DNA of 25,622 nucleotides from Oscillospiraceae bacterium (GTDB taxonomy: Bacteria > Bacillota > Clostridia > Oscillospirales > Ruminococcaceae): contig JAHHUE010000016.1 of the NCBI GenBank assembly GCA_020024155.1, positions 1 through 25,622 on the forward strand, given 5' to 3'. Below, in pieces: positions 7,431 to 15,827 of this stretch. The translations under genes and the position numbers were made by a program. The stretch's first letter is position 1; every line of letters starts with the position of its first letter. The notes beneath the pieces are model-generated. The model searched no databases, was not told where the DNA came from, and worked only from the letters and a program-made list of their open reading frames with translations.

Positions 7431-8945
7431 ATGTTAAGTAAACTTCACAGCTTTGGTGTTAGTGGTATAGACGGATACCTTGTAACTGTTGAAACTCATA
7501 TTTCTGGTGGACTTCCTGCCTTTGATATTGTAGGTTTGGCAGATAACGCAATAAAAGAATCCAGAGAGCGAGTTCGTTCTGCTATAAAAAACAACAATTT
7601 CAGTTATCCATCATCAAGAATAACAGTAAATCTTGCACCTGCTGATATAAAGAAAAGTGGTGTTGTATATGATATGCCAATTATGCTTGGTATTCTTGAA
7701 TGCTCCAATTTAATACCAAAAATAAATGATAATTTTGCATTTGCAGGAGAATTAAGCCTTGACGGACATATAAGAGGGATAAATGGTGCTTTATCAATGG
7801 CAATATGTGCAAAAGAAAATGGAATCTCGCACATATTTCTGCCTTTTGAAAATGCAAATGAGGCAAGTGTTATAGATGGTATAAAAGTATTTGGTATATC
7901 TCATATTTCTCAAATTATTGAGTATTTAAAAGATAATAATTCTTTGTCACCACATCAGTACACTGCAAATGAAAATACAACTAATTTTCTTGATTTTAAA
8001 GATGTAAAAGGTCAAGAAGAAGCAAAGCGAGCATTGGAAATCGCAGTAAGTGGTTTGCATAACATTGCACTTTGTGGCCCTCCTGGAAGTGGTAAAAGTA
8101 TGCTTGCAAAAAGATTACCTTCTATCATGCCACCATTAAGTTTATCAGAAGCCATTGAAACAACAAAAATTTATTCTATGGCTGGTTTACTCGAAAAAAA
8201 CAGCGGTCTTATAAATCAAAGACCTTTTCGCTCTCCACATCATTCTGTATCAACTGCTGCACTTACGGGTGGTGGTCCTTGGGCAAAACCGGGAGAAATT
8301 TCTCTTGCAAATAACGGAATATTATTTTTAGATGAATTTCCGGAATTTCATCGTGATGCACTTGAAGCTTTGCGTGCACCTTTGGAAGACCACAAAGTTG
8401 TTGTTGCCAGAGCAAATCAAACACATACATATCCTAGTAAAATTATGCTTGTTGGAGCAATGAACCCTTGTCCTTGCGGATACTTAAATGACGATTTTCA
8501 TCATTGTACCTGCACCGCACGACAAATCGAAAACTATAAATCAAAGTTAAGTGGTCCTCTTATGGACAGAATTGATATTTATGTAAATGTTGCAGGGGTT
8601 AAATACGAAGATTTAGCTGGAGAAGATAGTTTTTCAGAAACATCATCTGATATTCTACAAAGAGTTTTAGTTGCACGAGAAATGCAGAAAGAGCGATTTA
8701 AAGGATATGATATAACTTCTAATTCAACAATACCATCAGCACATATAAGAGAAATGTGCAAAACAACAAAATCTGCTGAAAGCATATTGAAAAGAGCTTT
8801 TACAAGTCTTGGATTATCTGCCAGAAGTTATGATAAAATATTAAAAGTTGCAAGAACAATTGCAGATATTGAAGAAAGCAAACTTATTGAAGAAATTCAT
8901 ATGCTTGAAGCTGTTCAATACAGAAACTTTGATAGAAAATTTTAA
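7431..8945 (+). CDS. yifB: YifB/ComM-family Mg-chelatase-like AAA+ ATPase
   Basis: This 504-residue protein has the YifB/ComM layout: an N-terminal Lon-protease-like (ChlI) domain (about 20-140), a Mg-chelatase-type AAA+ module with Walker A GPPGSGKS (216-223) and Walker B ILFLDEF (297-303), and a C-terminal Mg_chelatase_C domain (about 400-500). Paired cysteines at 347/349 and 359/361 (CPCG and CTC) form the zinc-like site typical of the family. ComM in Vibrio and Haemophilus is a hexameric helicase that promotes branch migration during natural transformation; the role in non-competent Clostridia is unknown. AGAGG precedes the ATG. The gene is a single transcription unit ending in a strong terminator and converging on the serine dehydratase operon. 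Confidence 0.95.
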   Translation: MLSKLHSFGVSGIDGYLVTVETHISGGLPAFDIVGLADNAIKESRERVRSAIKNNNFSYPSSRITVNLAPADIKKSGVVYDMPIMLGILECSNLIPKINDNFAFAGELSLDGHIRGINGALSMAICAKENGISHIFLPFENANEASVIDGIKVFGISHISQIIEYLKDNNSLSPHQYTANENTTNFLDFKDVKGQEEAKRALEIAVSGLHNIALCGPPGSGKSMLAKRLPSIMPPLSLSEAIETTKIYSMAGLLEKNSGLINQRPFRSPHHSVSTAALTGGGPWAKPGEISLANNGILFLDEFPEFHRDALEALRAPLEDHKVVVARANQTHTYPSKIMLVGAMNPCPCGYLNDDFHHCTCTARQIENYKSKLSGPLMDRIDIYVNVAGVKYEDLAGEDSFSETSSDILQRVLVAREMQKERFKGYDITSNSTIPSAHIREMCKTTKSAESILKRAFTSLGLSARSYDKILKVARTIADIEESKLIEEIHMLEAVQYRNFDRKF

Positions 8946-8950
8946 TTTTT

Positions 8951-8982
8951 ACACCACTGAACTTTATCAGTGGTGTTTTTTT
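8951..8982 (+). terminator. Terminator after yifB
   Basis: ACACCACTGA pairs perfectly with TCAGTGGTGT around a six-base loop and runs into TTTTTT. It lies 6 bases after the yifB stop codon. Confidence 0.93.
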
Positions 8983-8987
8983 GTAAC

Positions 8988-9017
8988 AAAAAACACAGCC
9001 CAAAAAGAACTGTGTTT
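8988..9017 (-). terminator. Terminator after the serine dehydratase operon
   Basis: On the minus strand AAACACAG pairs with CTGTGTTT around an 11-base loop, followed by TTTGTT. It lies back to back with the yifB terminator and separates the convergent units. Confidence 0.75.
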
Positions 9018-9029
9018 AATTTGATTATA

Positions 9030-9905
9030 TTATTCGACACCAAAAACTTCTTTGTAAATAGCTTTACCTGCTGGTGTTGTTGCTATACCACCTTTTGCTG
9101 TTTCTCTAAGCTGAGGTGGAAGCATTTTACCAACTTTGAACATTGCATCTACCACTTGGTCAAATGGAATATGAGCAATCTGCCCTGCAAGAGCCATATC
9201 TGCTGAAATCAAAGCATTAACAGCACCAGACGCATTTCTTTGTGCACATGGAAGAGCAACAAGACCTGCAACAGGGTCACATACAAGCCCCATAATGTTA
9301 ATCATTGCAAATCCCGCTGCATCCAAACAGACTTCATTTGATGCACCTTTCATATAAGCTGCCGCTGCTGCTGCCATACTTGCTGCAACACCACATTCAG
9401 CCTGACAACCACCATCTGCACCTGCAACTGTCGCATTTCTTGTGTATATTGCACCAACTGCACTTGCAGTTATGAGAGCTTCTACAACAACTCTTCTTTC
9501 TATACCTTCTTTTTCCATCATACCAACAAGCACTGCTGGAAGAATACCACAACTGCCTGCTGTTGGAGAAGCACATATTTTACCCATAGATGCATTAACT
9601 TCGCTTGAAGAATATGCAAGAGCCATTATATAGTTCATATAATTGCCGGTAATTGTACCGTCTTTTTTAGAATATTCAAACTGACAGTTAGCAACACCGT
9701 CAACAAGTCCACCTTTCGTGGACTGTTTATGTTCCAAAGCCTTTGTAGCAGATGAAATCATAATATTAAGTCTTTTTTCAAAAGATTCAATAATTTTGTC
9801 TTTTGGCATACCTGTAAGTTTAACTTCTGTATCCAAAGCAACTTCCCATATTTTCTTGTTTTCACTTGTACATAACTCTAATAGTTCTTGAGCATTTTTA
9901 TACAT
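9030..9905 (-). CDS. sdaAA: L-serine dehydratase, iron-sulfur-dependent, alpha subunit
   Basis: The alpha subunit carries the [4Fe-4S] active site that deaminates L-serine to pyruvate and ammonia. Cys167, Cys209 and Cys220 (in GGCQAECG, LVCDPVAG and LPCAQRNASGA) have the 42- and 11-residue spacing of the cluster ligands of the one-chain L-serine dehydratases; SPTAGSCGILPA (113-124) is another family signature. At 291 residues it matches the alpha chain of two-subunit enzymes. Its AGGAGG site is built from the last codons of sdaAB, and only 2 bases separate the genes, so the two subunits are translationally coupled. The enzyme is oxygen-sensitive, which fits an anaerobic amino-acid fermenter; gdhA later in the window fits the same lifestyle. 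Confidence 0.96.
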   Translation of the reverse strand: MYKNAQELLELCTSENKKIWEVALDTEVKLTGMPKDKIIESFEKRLNIMISSATKALEHKQSTKGGLVDGVANCQFEYSKKDGTITGNYMNYIMALAYSSSEVNASMGKICASPTAGSCGILPAVLVGMMEKEGIERRVVVEALITASAVGAIYTRNATVAGADGGCQAECGVAASMAAAAAAYMKGASNEVCLDAAGFAMINIMGLVCDPVAGLVALPCAQRNASGAVNALISADMALAGQIAHIPFDQVVDAMFKVGKMLPPQLRETAKGGIATTPAGKAIYKEVFGVE

Positions 9906-9907
9906 AC

Positions 9908-10579
9908 TTAATCCTCCTGTATATTTACAACAACTACTGAGAGCACATTGTTAACTCTTTTTAAATCGTTGATAATTTTTTCTGGAATTGTCTGGTCACA
10001 TTCAATAAGACAATATGCTGTATTGCCTTTTGAAGTTCTTGTAACCTTCATAGTTGCAATGTTAATATTATTAAATGCAAGAATTGTTGTTACATCACTA
10101 ACAACACCCTTTGTGTCATTCTGTTTTACAATAATTGTTGGACTTGTTGCGTTAAACTCACAAGAAAGGCCGTTTATATTAGTAATAAGTATTCTGCCAC
10201 CACCAAGTGACGCACCCTCTACAAAATATTCTGTTCCATCCATAAGAGTAAATGTTATTCTTGCTGTATTTTCATACTCACTTACAATTTCTGTTTCATA
10301 AAATTCAAACTCAAGACCTCTTTTTTCAGCAATTTCAAAACTATTGCCAAGTCTTTCGTCATCTTCATTCATACCCAATGCTCCAGCTACAAGAGCATAG
10401 TCTGTAAAATGTCCTTTATATGTGCTTGCAAAAGAACCACCAAGACCAAAACTAACTTTGCTAAAAGGTTTTCCAGCAATTGTCATTGCTGCTTTTGCCA
10501 ATTTTGCAGCGCCTGCAGTATGTGAACTAGAAGGGCCAATCATAATTGGACCAACTACGTCAAGAAGACTTATATTCAT
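9908..10579 (-). CDS. sdaAB: L-serine dehydratase, iron-sulfur-dependent, beta subunit
   Basis: The beta subunit of the two-chain L-serine dehydratase. GPSSSHTAGAAKLA (15-28) is the conserved N-terminal signature of the family. The C-terminal part from about residue 148 (SPTIIVKQNDTKGVVSDVTT) is an ACT domain, a fold that usually binds amino acids; in related enzymes it may bind serine for activation. The length of 223 residues is standard. A GGAGG site stands 7 bases before the ATG, and a strong consensus promoter lies at 10633-10660. It is the first gene of a two-gene operon with sdaAA, an order also common in other Firmicutes. The alpha subunit holds the iron-sulfur centre, so both chains are needed for activity. 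Confidence 0.96.
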   Translation of the reverse strand: MNISLLDVVGPIMIGPSSSHTAGAAKLAKAAMTIAGKPFSKVSFGLGGSFASTYKGHFTDYALVAGALGMNEDDERLGNSFEIAEKRGLEFEFYETEIVSEYENTARITFTLMDGTEYFVEGASLGGGRILITNINGLSCEFNATSPTIIVKQNDTKGVVSDVTTILAFNNINIATMKVTRTSKGNTAYCLIECDQTIPEKIINDLKRVNNVLSVVVVNIQED

Positions 10580-10632
10580 TTTTTATCCTCCGTTATGTAA
10601 TTAAAAATACATAGTTTATATATCAATTTAAT

Positions 10633-10660
10633 TTTATAACATTTAAAAAGGCATTGTCAA
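10633..10660 (-). promoter_or_regulatory. Sigma-A promoter of sdaAB-sdaAA
   Basis: A perfect TTGACA (10655-10660) is followed by 16 bases and TATAAA (10633-10638) with an upstream TGT making an extended -10. The 295-base divergent region 10580-10874 also holds the promoter at 10819-10847 and AT-rich inverted repeats but no gene. Confidence 0.75.
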
Positions 10661-10818
10661 CAAAATTTAGTGATTAAAAAATTACAATTTAGGCAATATT
10701 ATCTTTATGATTTATATATTATACTAAAAATATATAATTATACATAGTATAAAAATCTCTCAATAAAATTTATATTTTTATAAAAATCGCCTATATTTAT
10801 TATTATCTTACATATTAC

Positions 10819-10847
10819 TTGCGTAAAAATTACAAATATTATACAAT
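10819..10847 (+). promoter_or_regulatory. Sigma-A promoter of the AI-2E/NptA gene pair
   Basis: TTGCGT (10819-10824), a 17-base spacer and TACAAT (10842-10847) end 27 bases before the start codon. Confidence 0.65.
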
Positions 10848-10874
10848 GTATATTGGAATTGCTGAGGTGATGTT

Positions 10875-11948
10875 ATGTCTTACGATAAAAAGAAAAATTT
10901 TATAGCAAATATTGCATATTACGGTATCATTATTGCTATTATTGTTTTCCTTTTAAAATATGTTCTTTCATGGGTTATGCCATTTGTAATAGCTTTTATT
11001 GTTTCAGCTTTAATAATGCCTGTTTCAAGAAAGTTATCTTCAAAATTCAGAACTAAAAAATGGATATCATCTTGTTTTTGTGTATTTTGCTTTTATGCAA
11101 TTGCAGTTTTTTTGGTAGGCTTTATAGGTTTCAATGCAGCTGTTTCTGTTAAAAATTTTATTTTTGACTTGCCTGAAATCTATTCAAACAATATCGAACC
11201 TGCCCTAATATATGCATTTAGTTTCATAAAAGATACACTTGGTGCAATAAATCCAGCTTTGGAGAATGCCATAGGAGATTTTGCAAAAGACTTTTCTCAA
11301 AATCTGGGTTCTAGCATAACGAATTTTTCTGTTGGTGCAATTTCTGCATTTTCACCAATTATAGCAAAAGTTCCAAACTACCTTGTCAACTCCATCATAA
11401 CTGTTATCGCCACATTTTTTATATCTGCTGATTATGAAAATATTGTAGCTTTCATACTTCGCCAGATTCCTAAAAAATGGCATATTTTGCTTGGTGATAT
11501 CAAAGGCCACACTTTAACAACAATACTTAGGTATATAAAATCCTATGCACTGATTTTAATTATTACTTTTTGTGAATTATCAATTGCTTTATGGCTTTTA
11601 AGAGTTGATAACTTTGCAATTATCGCTGCAATAATCGCAACACTTGATATTCTCCCTATTTTAGGCTCAGGTGCTGTGCTTATTCCATGGGGAATTATAT
11701 CTTTGCTACAAGGGCGTGTATCTTTTGGCGTTGGAATTCTAATTGCATACGCTATCATAACAATTATAAGACAAATTATTGAACCAAAAATTATTGGCGA
11801 GCAGGTTGGGTTACCTCCTATTTTAACACTATTCGCTATGTTTATTGGTGCAAATGTTATGGGTATTGTTGGTTTGTTCGGTTTTCCGATAACTTTAGTT
11901 ATTATAAAAAAACTTAATGATGACGGAAAAATTAAACTTTTTAAATAA
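10875..11948 (+). CDS. AI-2E/UPF0118-family membrane protein, YtvI-like
   Basis: This 357-residue polytopic membrane protein belongs to the AI-2E (UPF0118) family. By eye it has hydrophobic segments at about 13-50 (two), 66-90, 171-185, 222-242, 246-278 (two), 284-300 and 314-345. The family motifs LDILPILGSG (257-266) and EPKIIG (303-308) are present. Family members have been linked to autoinducer-2 export, Na+/H+ antiport or, for YtvI in Bacillus, sporulation; LPILGSGAVLIPWGI resembles the YtvI branch, but this is impression, not a computed assignment. GAGGTGA precedes the ATG. The phosphate cotransporter gene starts 20 bases downstream, so the two are probably cotranscribed. Substrate unknown. 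Confidence 0.85.
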   Translation: MSYDKKKNFIANIAYYGIIIAIIVFLLKYVLSWVMPFVIAFIVSALIMPVSRKLSSKFRTKKWISSCFCVFCFYAIAVFLVGFIGFNAAVSVKNFIFDLPEIYSNNIEPALIYAFSFIKDTLGAINPALENAIGDFAKDFSQNLGSSITNFSVGAISAFSPIIAKVPNYLVNSIITVIATFFISADYENIVAFILRQIPKKWHILLGDIKGHTLTTILRYIKSYALILIITFCELSIALWLLRVDNFAIIAAIIATLDILPILGSGAVLIPWGIISLLQGRVSFGVGILIAYAIITIIRQIIEPKIIGEQVGLPPILTLFAMFIGANVMGIVGLFGFPITLVIIKKLNDDGKIKLFK

Positions 11949-11968
11949 TTTTATGGGAGAAAATTCTA

Positions 11969-13609
11969 ATGGAAATGTCTCAGGCGTTAACGCTTTTTGG
12001 TGGGCTTGCACTATTTTTGTACAGTATGCATATGATGAGTGCAGGTCTTGAAGCTGCTGCTGGTAACAAAATGAAATCCATTTTGGAAAAGCTTACTTCA
12101 AACACTTTCATGGGTGTAATTGTTGGTGCTCTTATAACAGCAATTATACAGTCCTCTTCTGCAACAACTGTTATGTTGGTTGGATTTGTAAACTCAGGCC
12201 TTATGCAACTTTCCCAAGCTGTTGGTGTAATAATGGGTGCAAATATCGGTACAACCATAACAGGCTTACTTATTGCTCTTGATGTAAAAGAAATCGCTCC
12301 TGTCTTCGCCTTTGCAGGTGTTGCCATGATTGTTTTTTTCAAAAACGAAAGACTAAAAAACTGGGGTGAAATCATTGCAGGTCTCGGTATCCTTTTTATT
12401 GGTATGGATATGATGAGTGGCTCAATGTCAAGTTTGCGTGATTCTGAACTTTTTGTAAAAGTTATAACAGAGTTTTCAAATCCAGTTATAGGCATCCTTG
12501 CTGGTGCAATTTTCACTGCTATTATTCAATCTTCATCTGCATCTGTTGGTATTTTGCAAGCTCTTGCAGTAAGCGGAGTTATTGGGCTTGATAATGGCAT
12601 ATATGTTTTATTTGGCTTTACAATCGGTACTTGTGTTACTGCTGTTTTAGCTTCTCTTGGTACATCCGTAAACGCAAAAAGAACAACTATAATCCACCTT
12701 TTATTTAATATTATAGGTACTTTGATTTTTATTGTAATATGCGAATTACTTCCATTTACAACTTGGGTTGAACATCTTTTCCCTGGCAATCCAAGCGCTC
12801 AAATTGCAAATGCACACCTTATATTTAAAGTTGTTACAACAATTATATTGTTCCCATTTGCTAAACAGCTTGTAAAATTTGCAACTATTATTTTGCCGGA
12901 TAAAGCAAGCCAAAATGTTCGTCCAAGCCTTGCAGAAAGATGTTCTCATCTTTCAACACATAATATCGGTAATGTTGCAATCATTTCTTCAAACATAAGA
13001 GATGAAGTTCAATATATGTACTCAATTGCCAAAGAAAATGTAGAGCTTAGCTTTGATGCAGTTATCAACAATTCAATGGATAATGATAAACTTATTAGAG
13101 AAAATGAAGACAAACTTGATACTCTTAACGCTCAAATTTGCCAGTACATATCTTCTATTATATCCAAACCTATGCCTGCAAACGACAGCGAAGTTATAAG
13201 TGGTTATTTGAGAATTGTTAATAATATTGAGCGTATTGGTGACCACGCAATGAACCTTGCTGGTTATGTTAAATTCTTAAAAAATAACAATAAAGTTTTT
13301 TCCGGAATTGCTATAAATGAAATATTGGAAATGAAAAAAATCTGTATGGACGCAATGGTTTTATTTGATGGAGATATGCGTCAGGATTGTATTTCTGCTT
13401 TGACAGAAGTTTCTGAAGCTGAGCAACTTCTTGATGATGTTACAGATATGTATCGTCAAGCTCAGATTGACAGAATGAAGAAAACAAGTTGTACACCGGA
13501 AGCAAGTGTTATTTACTCTGAAATGCTTACAGATATTGAAAGACTTGGTGACCACCTCTTGAATATCGGTGAACTATTTGCAAAAATGTACACAAAACAA
13601 TCTATATAA
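11969..13609 (+). CDS. Na/Pi cotransporter-family protein with C-terminal PhoU-like domain
   Basis: This 546-residue protein is an NptA/YjbB-type sodium-phosphate cotransporter (SLC34-like fold). The two inverted-repeat halves each carry the QSSSA motif (61-65 and 187-191), which forms the sodium- and phosphate-binding centre. About eight to nine hydrophobic segments fill residues 5-310. The C-terminal 200 residues are soluble and helical with the PhoU-type repeated pattern (NNIERIGDHAMNLAGY and DIERLGDHLLNIGE), a domain that senses or restrains phosphate transport. A GGGAGA site precedes the ATG. It follows the AI-2E gene closely and is closed by a strong terminator. The direction of phosphate movement (uptake or export, as proposed for YjbB) cannot be told from sequence. 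Confidence 0.93.
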   Translation: MEMSQALTLFGGLALFLYSMHMMSAGLEAAAGNKMKSILEKLTSNTFMGVIVGALITAIIQSSSATTVMLVGFVNSGLMQLSQAVGVIMGANIGTTITGLLIALDVKEIAPVFAFAGVAMIVFFKNERLKNWGEIIAGLGILFIGMDMMSGSMSSLRDSELFVKVITEFSNPVIGILAGAIFTAIIQSSSASVGILQALAVSGVIGLDNGIYVLFGFTIGTCVTAVLASLGTSVNAKRTTIIHLLFNIIGTLIFIVICELLPFTTWVEHLFPGNPSAQIANAHLIFKVVTTIILFPFAKQLVKFATIILPDKASQNVRPSLAERCSHLSTHNIGNVAIISSNIRDEVQYMYSIAKENVELSFDAVINNSMDNDKLIRENEDKLDTLNAQICQYISSIISKPMPANDSEVISGYLRIVNNIERIGDHAMNLAGYVKFLKNNNKVFSGIAINEILEMKKICMDAMVLFDGDMRQDCISALTEVSEAEQLLDDVTDMYRQAQIDRMKKTSCTPEASVIYSEMLTDIERLGDHLLNIGELFAKMYTKQSI

Positions 13610-13630
13610 TAAAAATCTTAATATAATTCA

Positions 13631-13660
13631 AGAGACTGATTATTTTATCAGTCTCTTTTT
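13631..13660 (+). terminator. Terminator after the Na/Pi cotransporter gene
   Basis: AGAGACTGAT pairs with ATCAGTCTCT around TATTTT and runs into TTTT. It closes the two-gene plus-strand unit. Confidence 0.92.
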
Positions 13661-13669
13661 ATATATATC

Positions 13670-13698
13670 TTTTCAAATGCTTATAATACTGTTATAAT
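13670..13698 (+). promoter_or_regulatory. Extended -10 promoter of the rRNA methyltransferase gene
   Basis: TGT followed by a perfect TATAAT (13693-13698) forms an extended -10; the -35 (TTTTCA, 17 bases upstream) is poor, as is usual for this promoter class. It lies about 30 bases before the start codon. Confidence 0.6.
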
Positions 13699-13728
13699 TT
13701 ATAAATCAAACTATAAAGGAATTTTAAA

Positions 13729-15099
13729 ATGCTATTACCTGAAAATTTCAAAAATAAAATGCAAAATCTTTTAAAAGATGATTATGAAAACTTTTTAAAA
13801 GGTTATGAAAACGAAAATTATTATTCACTAAGAATAAATACACTAAAAGCAAATAAAGATGATGTTTTATCCAAAAATCTATTTAGTTTTTCACCTGTAT
13901 TATGGTGTCCAACAGGTTATTATTATAATGGTTCTGAGCGCCCTGGTAGACACAGCTATCATCATGCTGGCGTATTCTATATCCAAGAAGCCAGCGCTAT
14001 GGCAGTTGTAGAATGTGCAGATATTAAACCAGGTCATAAAGTATTAGACTTATGCTCTGCTCCTGGCGGAAAAAGCACCCAAATTGCTACAAAACTTTGT
14101 GGCGAAGGTATTTTGATAAGTAATGAAATTGTTCCAAATAGGGCAAAAATTCTCTCTCATAACATCGAACGAATGGGTATAAAAAATGCAGTTGTTACAA
14201 ACGAAAGCCCAAATAAACTTGAAAAAGTTTTTCCTGTTTTTTTTGATAGAATTATTGTCGATGCACCTTGCTCTGGTGAAGGAATGTTTCGCAAAGAGCC
14301 ACAAGTTGCAAACGAGTGGTCTTCGTCGCAAGTAGAAGTGTGTGCAAATCGTCAAGGTTTAATTCTTGAAAGTGCAGACAAAATGCTTGCTGAAAATGGA
14401 ATTATGGTATACTCCACTTGCACATTCTCCCCTGAAGAAAATGAAATGGCAATTGAAAAATTTATTTCAAATCATCCCGAATATGTACTTATAAAACCAG
14501 AAGTTCATCATTTCTTTACTGCCGGCATTCCAGATTGGTCAGAAAGTAAAAATCCTGATTTAAATAAAACTATGCACCTATTTCCACACAAAATAAAAGG
14601 CGAAGGTCATTTTATCGCTGTATTGAAAAAAACAAGTGGAGAAAATACAAGAGTAAAAGAACTGAAAACCTTTAATGACAAAAAAACATTGCAGCCTTTA
14701 TATGATTTTGAAAAGAAATTTTTAAATGATATACACTTTGACAATATAGTAATGTTTGGAGAAAATGTGTACTCTGCTCCAACAGGAACACCTGACTTAA
14801 AAGGAATAAAAGTTCTTCGTTGTGGTTTACATCTGGGAGAAATAAAGAAAAATAGGTTTGAACCAAGCCACTCTCTTGCTATGGCATTAAACAAAAACGA
14901 TGTTAAACAATTTATATCTTTCGAAAATTCATCTGATGAAATGCTAAAATATCTTAAAGGCGAAACACTTAATGATAATAGCAACTTTAAAGGTTGGGCT
15001 CTTATATGTACAGATGATTACTCTGTTGGTTGGACGAAAGCAAGCGATGGTGTTCTCAAAAATCATTATCCAAAAGGTTTAAGAATTGCTATGGCTTAA
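13729..15099 (+). CDS. rsmF: RsmF-like rRNA cytosine-C5 methyltransferase (NOL1/NOP2/Sun family)
   Basis: This 456-residue enzyme transfers a methyl group from S-adenosylmethionine to C5 of a cytosine in rRNA. The SAM site is LDLCSAPGGKS (106-116). The two catalytic cysteines are Cys181 in DAPCSGEGMF, which releases the product, and Cys231 in STCTFSPEENE, which attacks the base. An N-terminal RNA-binding part (1-75) precedes the Rossmann core, and the C-terminal 150 residues resemble the RsmF extra domains rather than the NusB-like N-terminus of RsmB, which is absent. AAAGGAA precedes the ATG. The family is certain; the exact target base (16S C1407 for E. coli RsmF) is not predictable here because clostridial members may modify several positions. 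Confidence 0.92.
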   Translation: MLLPENFKNKMQNLLKDDYENFLKGYENENYYSLRINTLKANKDDVLSKNLFSFSPVLWCPTGYYYNGSERPGRHSYHHAGVFYIQEASAMAVVECADIKPGHKVLDLCSAPGGKSTQIATKLCGEGILISNEIVPNRAKILSHNIERMGIKNAVVTNESPNKLEKVFPVFFDRIIVDAPCSGEGMFRKEPQVANEWSSSQVEVCANRQGLILESADKMLAENGIMVYSTCTFSPEENEMAIEKFISNHPEYVLIKPEVHHFFTAGIPDWSESKNPDLNKTMHLFPHKIKGEGHFIAVLKKTSGENTRVKELKTFNDKKTLQPLYDFEKKFLNDIHFDNIVMFGENVYSAPTGTPDLKGIKVLRCGLHLGEIKKNRFEPSHSLAMALNKNDVKQFISFENSSDEMLKYLKGETLNDNSNFKGWALICTDDYSVGWTKASDGVLKNHYPKGLRIAMA

Positions 15100-15126
15100 A
15101 CTATATTAAATATTTATAAAAAGCAC

Positions 15127-15222
15127 TTTCACAGTATAACTGACACATAAATAAAGTACACATGGAATTTCATATGAGTGTTTTTTGTCCAATCTGTCCT
15201 ATATCACCCATAAGCTGTGAAA
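15127..15222. repeat. Inverted-repeat-bounded intergenic element of unknown origin
   Basis: TTTCACAG (15127-15134) and its complement CTGTGAAA (15215-15222) bound a 96-base stretch in the gap between the convergent rsmF and rlmH genes. The interior has a more mixed base composition than typical spacers here and a short frame (15161-15232) without a ribosome binding site. No flanking target duplication is visible. It could be a transposon remnant, an RNA stem or chance. Confidence 0.3.
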
Positions 15223-15231
15223 TCATATTAT

Positions 15232-15278
15232 AAAATAAAAATTACCTATTCATCTTTATTGAATAGGTAATTTTTTTA
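15232..15278. terminator. Bidirectional terminator between rsmF and rlmH
   Basis: ATTACCTATTCA (15241-15252) pairs perfectly with TGAATAGGTAAT (15260-15271). Seven T follow on the plus strand and an A-rich tract precedes it, giving a T-rich tail on the minus strand, so it can end both convergent transcripts. Confidence 0.88.
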
Positions 15279-15330
15279 TCAAAAATATTATATTTTAGTA
15301 AACAAATAGTATTTTATATACATTTATATA

Positions 15331-15816
15331 CTATTTGTGATATTTACTGCCATTTATTATCGAAAACCCTCTATAAATTTGTTCCAAAAGCATAACTCTT
15401 GCCAATTGATGAGGAAATGTCATTTTTGACATAGACATTTTATAATGTGACATTTTCTTTATTCTATCAGATAAACCGTGACTTGAACCAATTATAAATG
15501 TGATATTAGAAAATCCTTCAACAGCTTTATCTGCAAATGTCTTTGCTAATTCTTCACTGGATAATTGTTTGCCCTCTATACACATTGAAATAATGTAACT
15601 TTGTTTTGGTATATTTTTAATTATCTCATCTGCTTCTTTTTCCAAAGTTTTTTGGATAAGGGTATCATTAAGATTTTTTTCCATCAACTGAACATCATCC
15701 AATTGAATAATTTTAAGGTTGCATAATGTTTTAAGTCTTTTAATATACTCATTACAGCCATCAAGCATAAAACCTTTTTGAACTTTACCCATAGCAATTA
15801 TAGTTATATTCTGCAT
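15331..15816 (-). CDS. rlmH: 23S rRNA pseudouridine-1915 N3-methyltransferase
   Basis: RlmH is a SPOUT-class methyltransferase that acts on the assembled 70S ribosome, methylating pseudouridine 1915 in helix 69 of 23S rRNA. The 161-residue length is typical (155-160). The trefoil-knot SAM site is seen in FIIGSSHGLS (residues about 107-116), and the C-terminus MLLEQIYRGFSIINGSKYHK contains the conserved EQIYR and terminal YHK. AAGGTGAG precedes the ATG. It follows walJ by 11 bases and is likely cotranscribed with it, an association seen in many Firmicutes. It ends about 50 bases before the bidirectional terminator. Confidence 0.96.
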   Translation of the reverse strand: MQNITIIAMGKVQKGFMLDGCNEYIKRLKTLCNLKIIQLDDVQLMEKNLNDTLIQKTLEKEADEIIKNIPKQSYIISMCIEGKQLSSEELAKTFADKAVEGFSNITFIIGSSHGLSDRIKKMSHYKMSMSKMTFPHQLARVMLLEQIYRGFSIINGSKYHK

Positions 15817-15827
15817 ATACTCACCTT

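Noticed and set aside
11980..12516. A 178-codon open frame on the minus strand, antisense to the Na/Pi cotransporter gene.
   Set aside because: It is a shadow of the real gene, with a low-complexity Pro/Ile/Ser composition and no recognisable domain or ribosome binding site.
15161..15232. A 23-codon frame on the plus strand (begins MEFHMSVF) with several cysteines, in the rsmF-rlmH gap.
   Set aside because: It has no ribosome binding site or promoter and is too short to judge; kept only as part of the inverted-repeat element.
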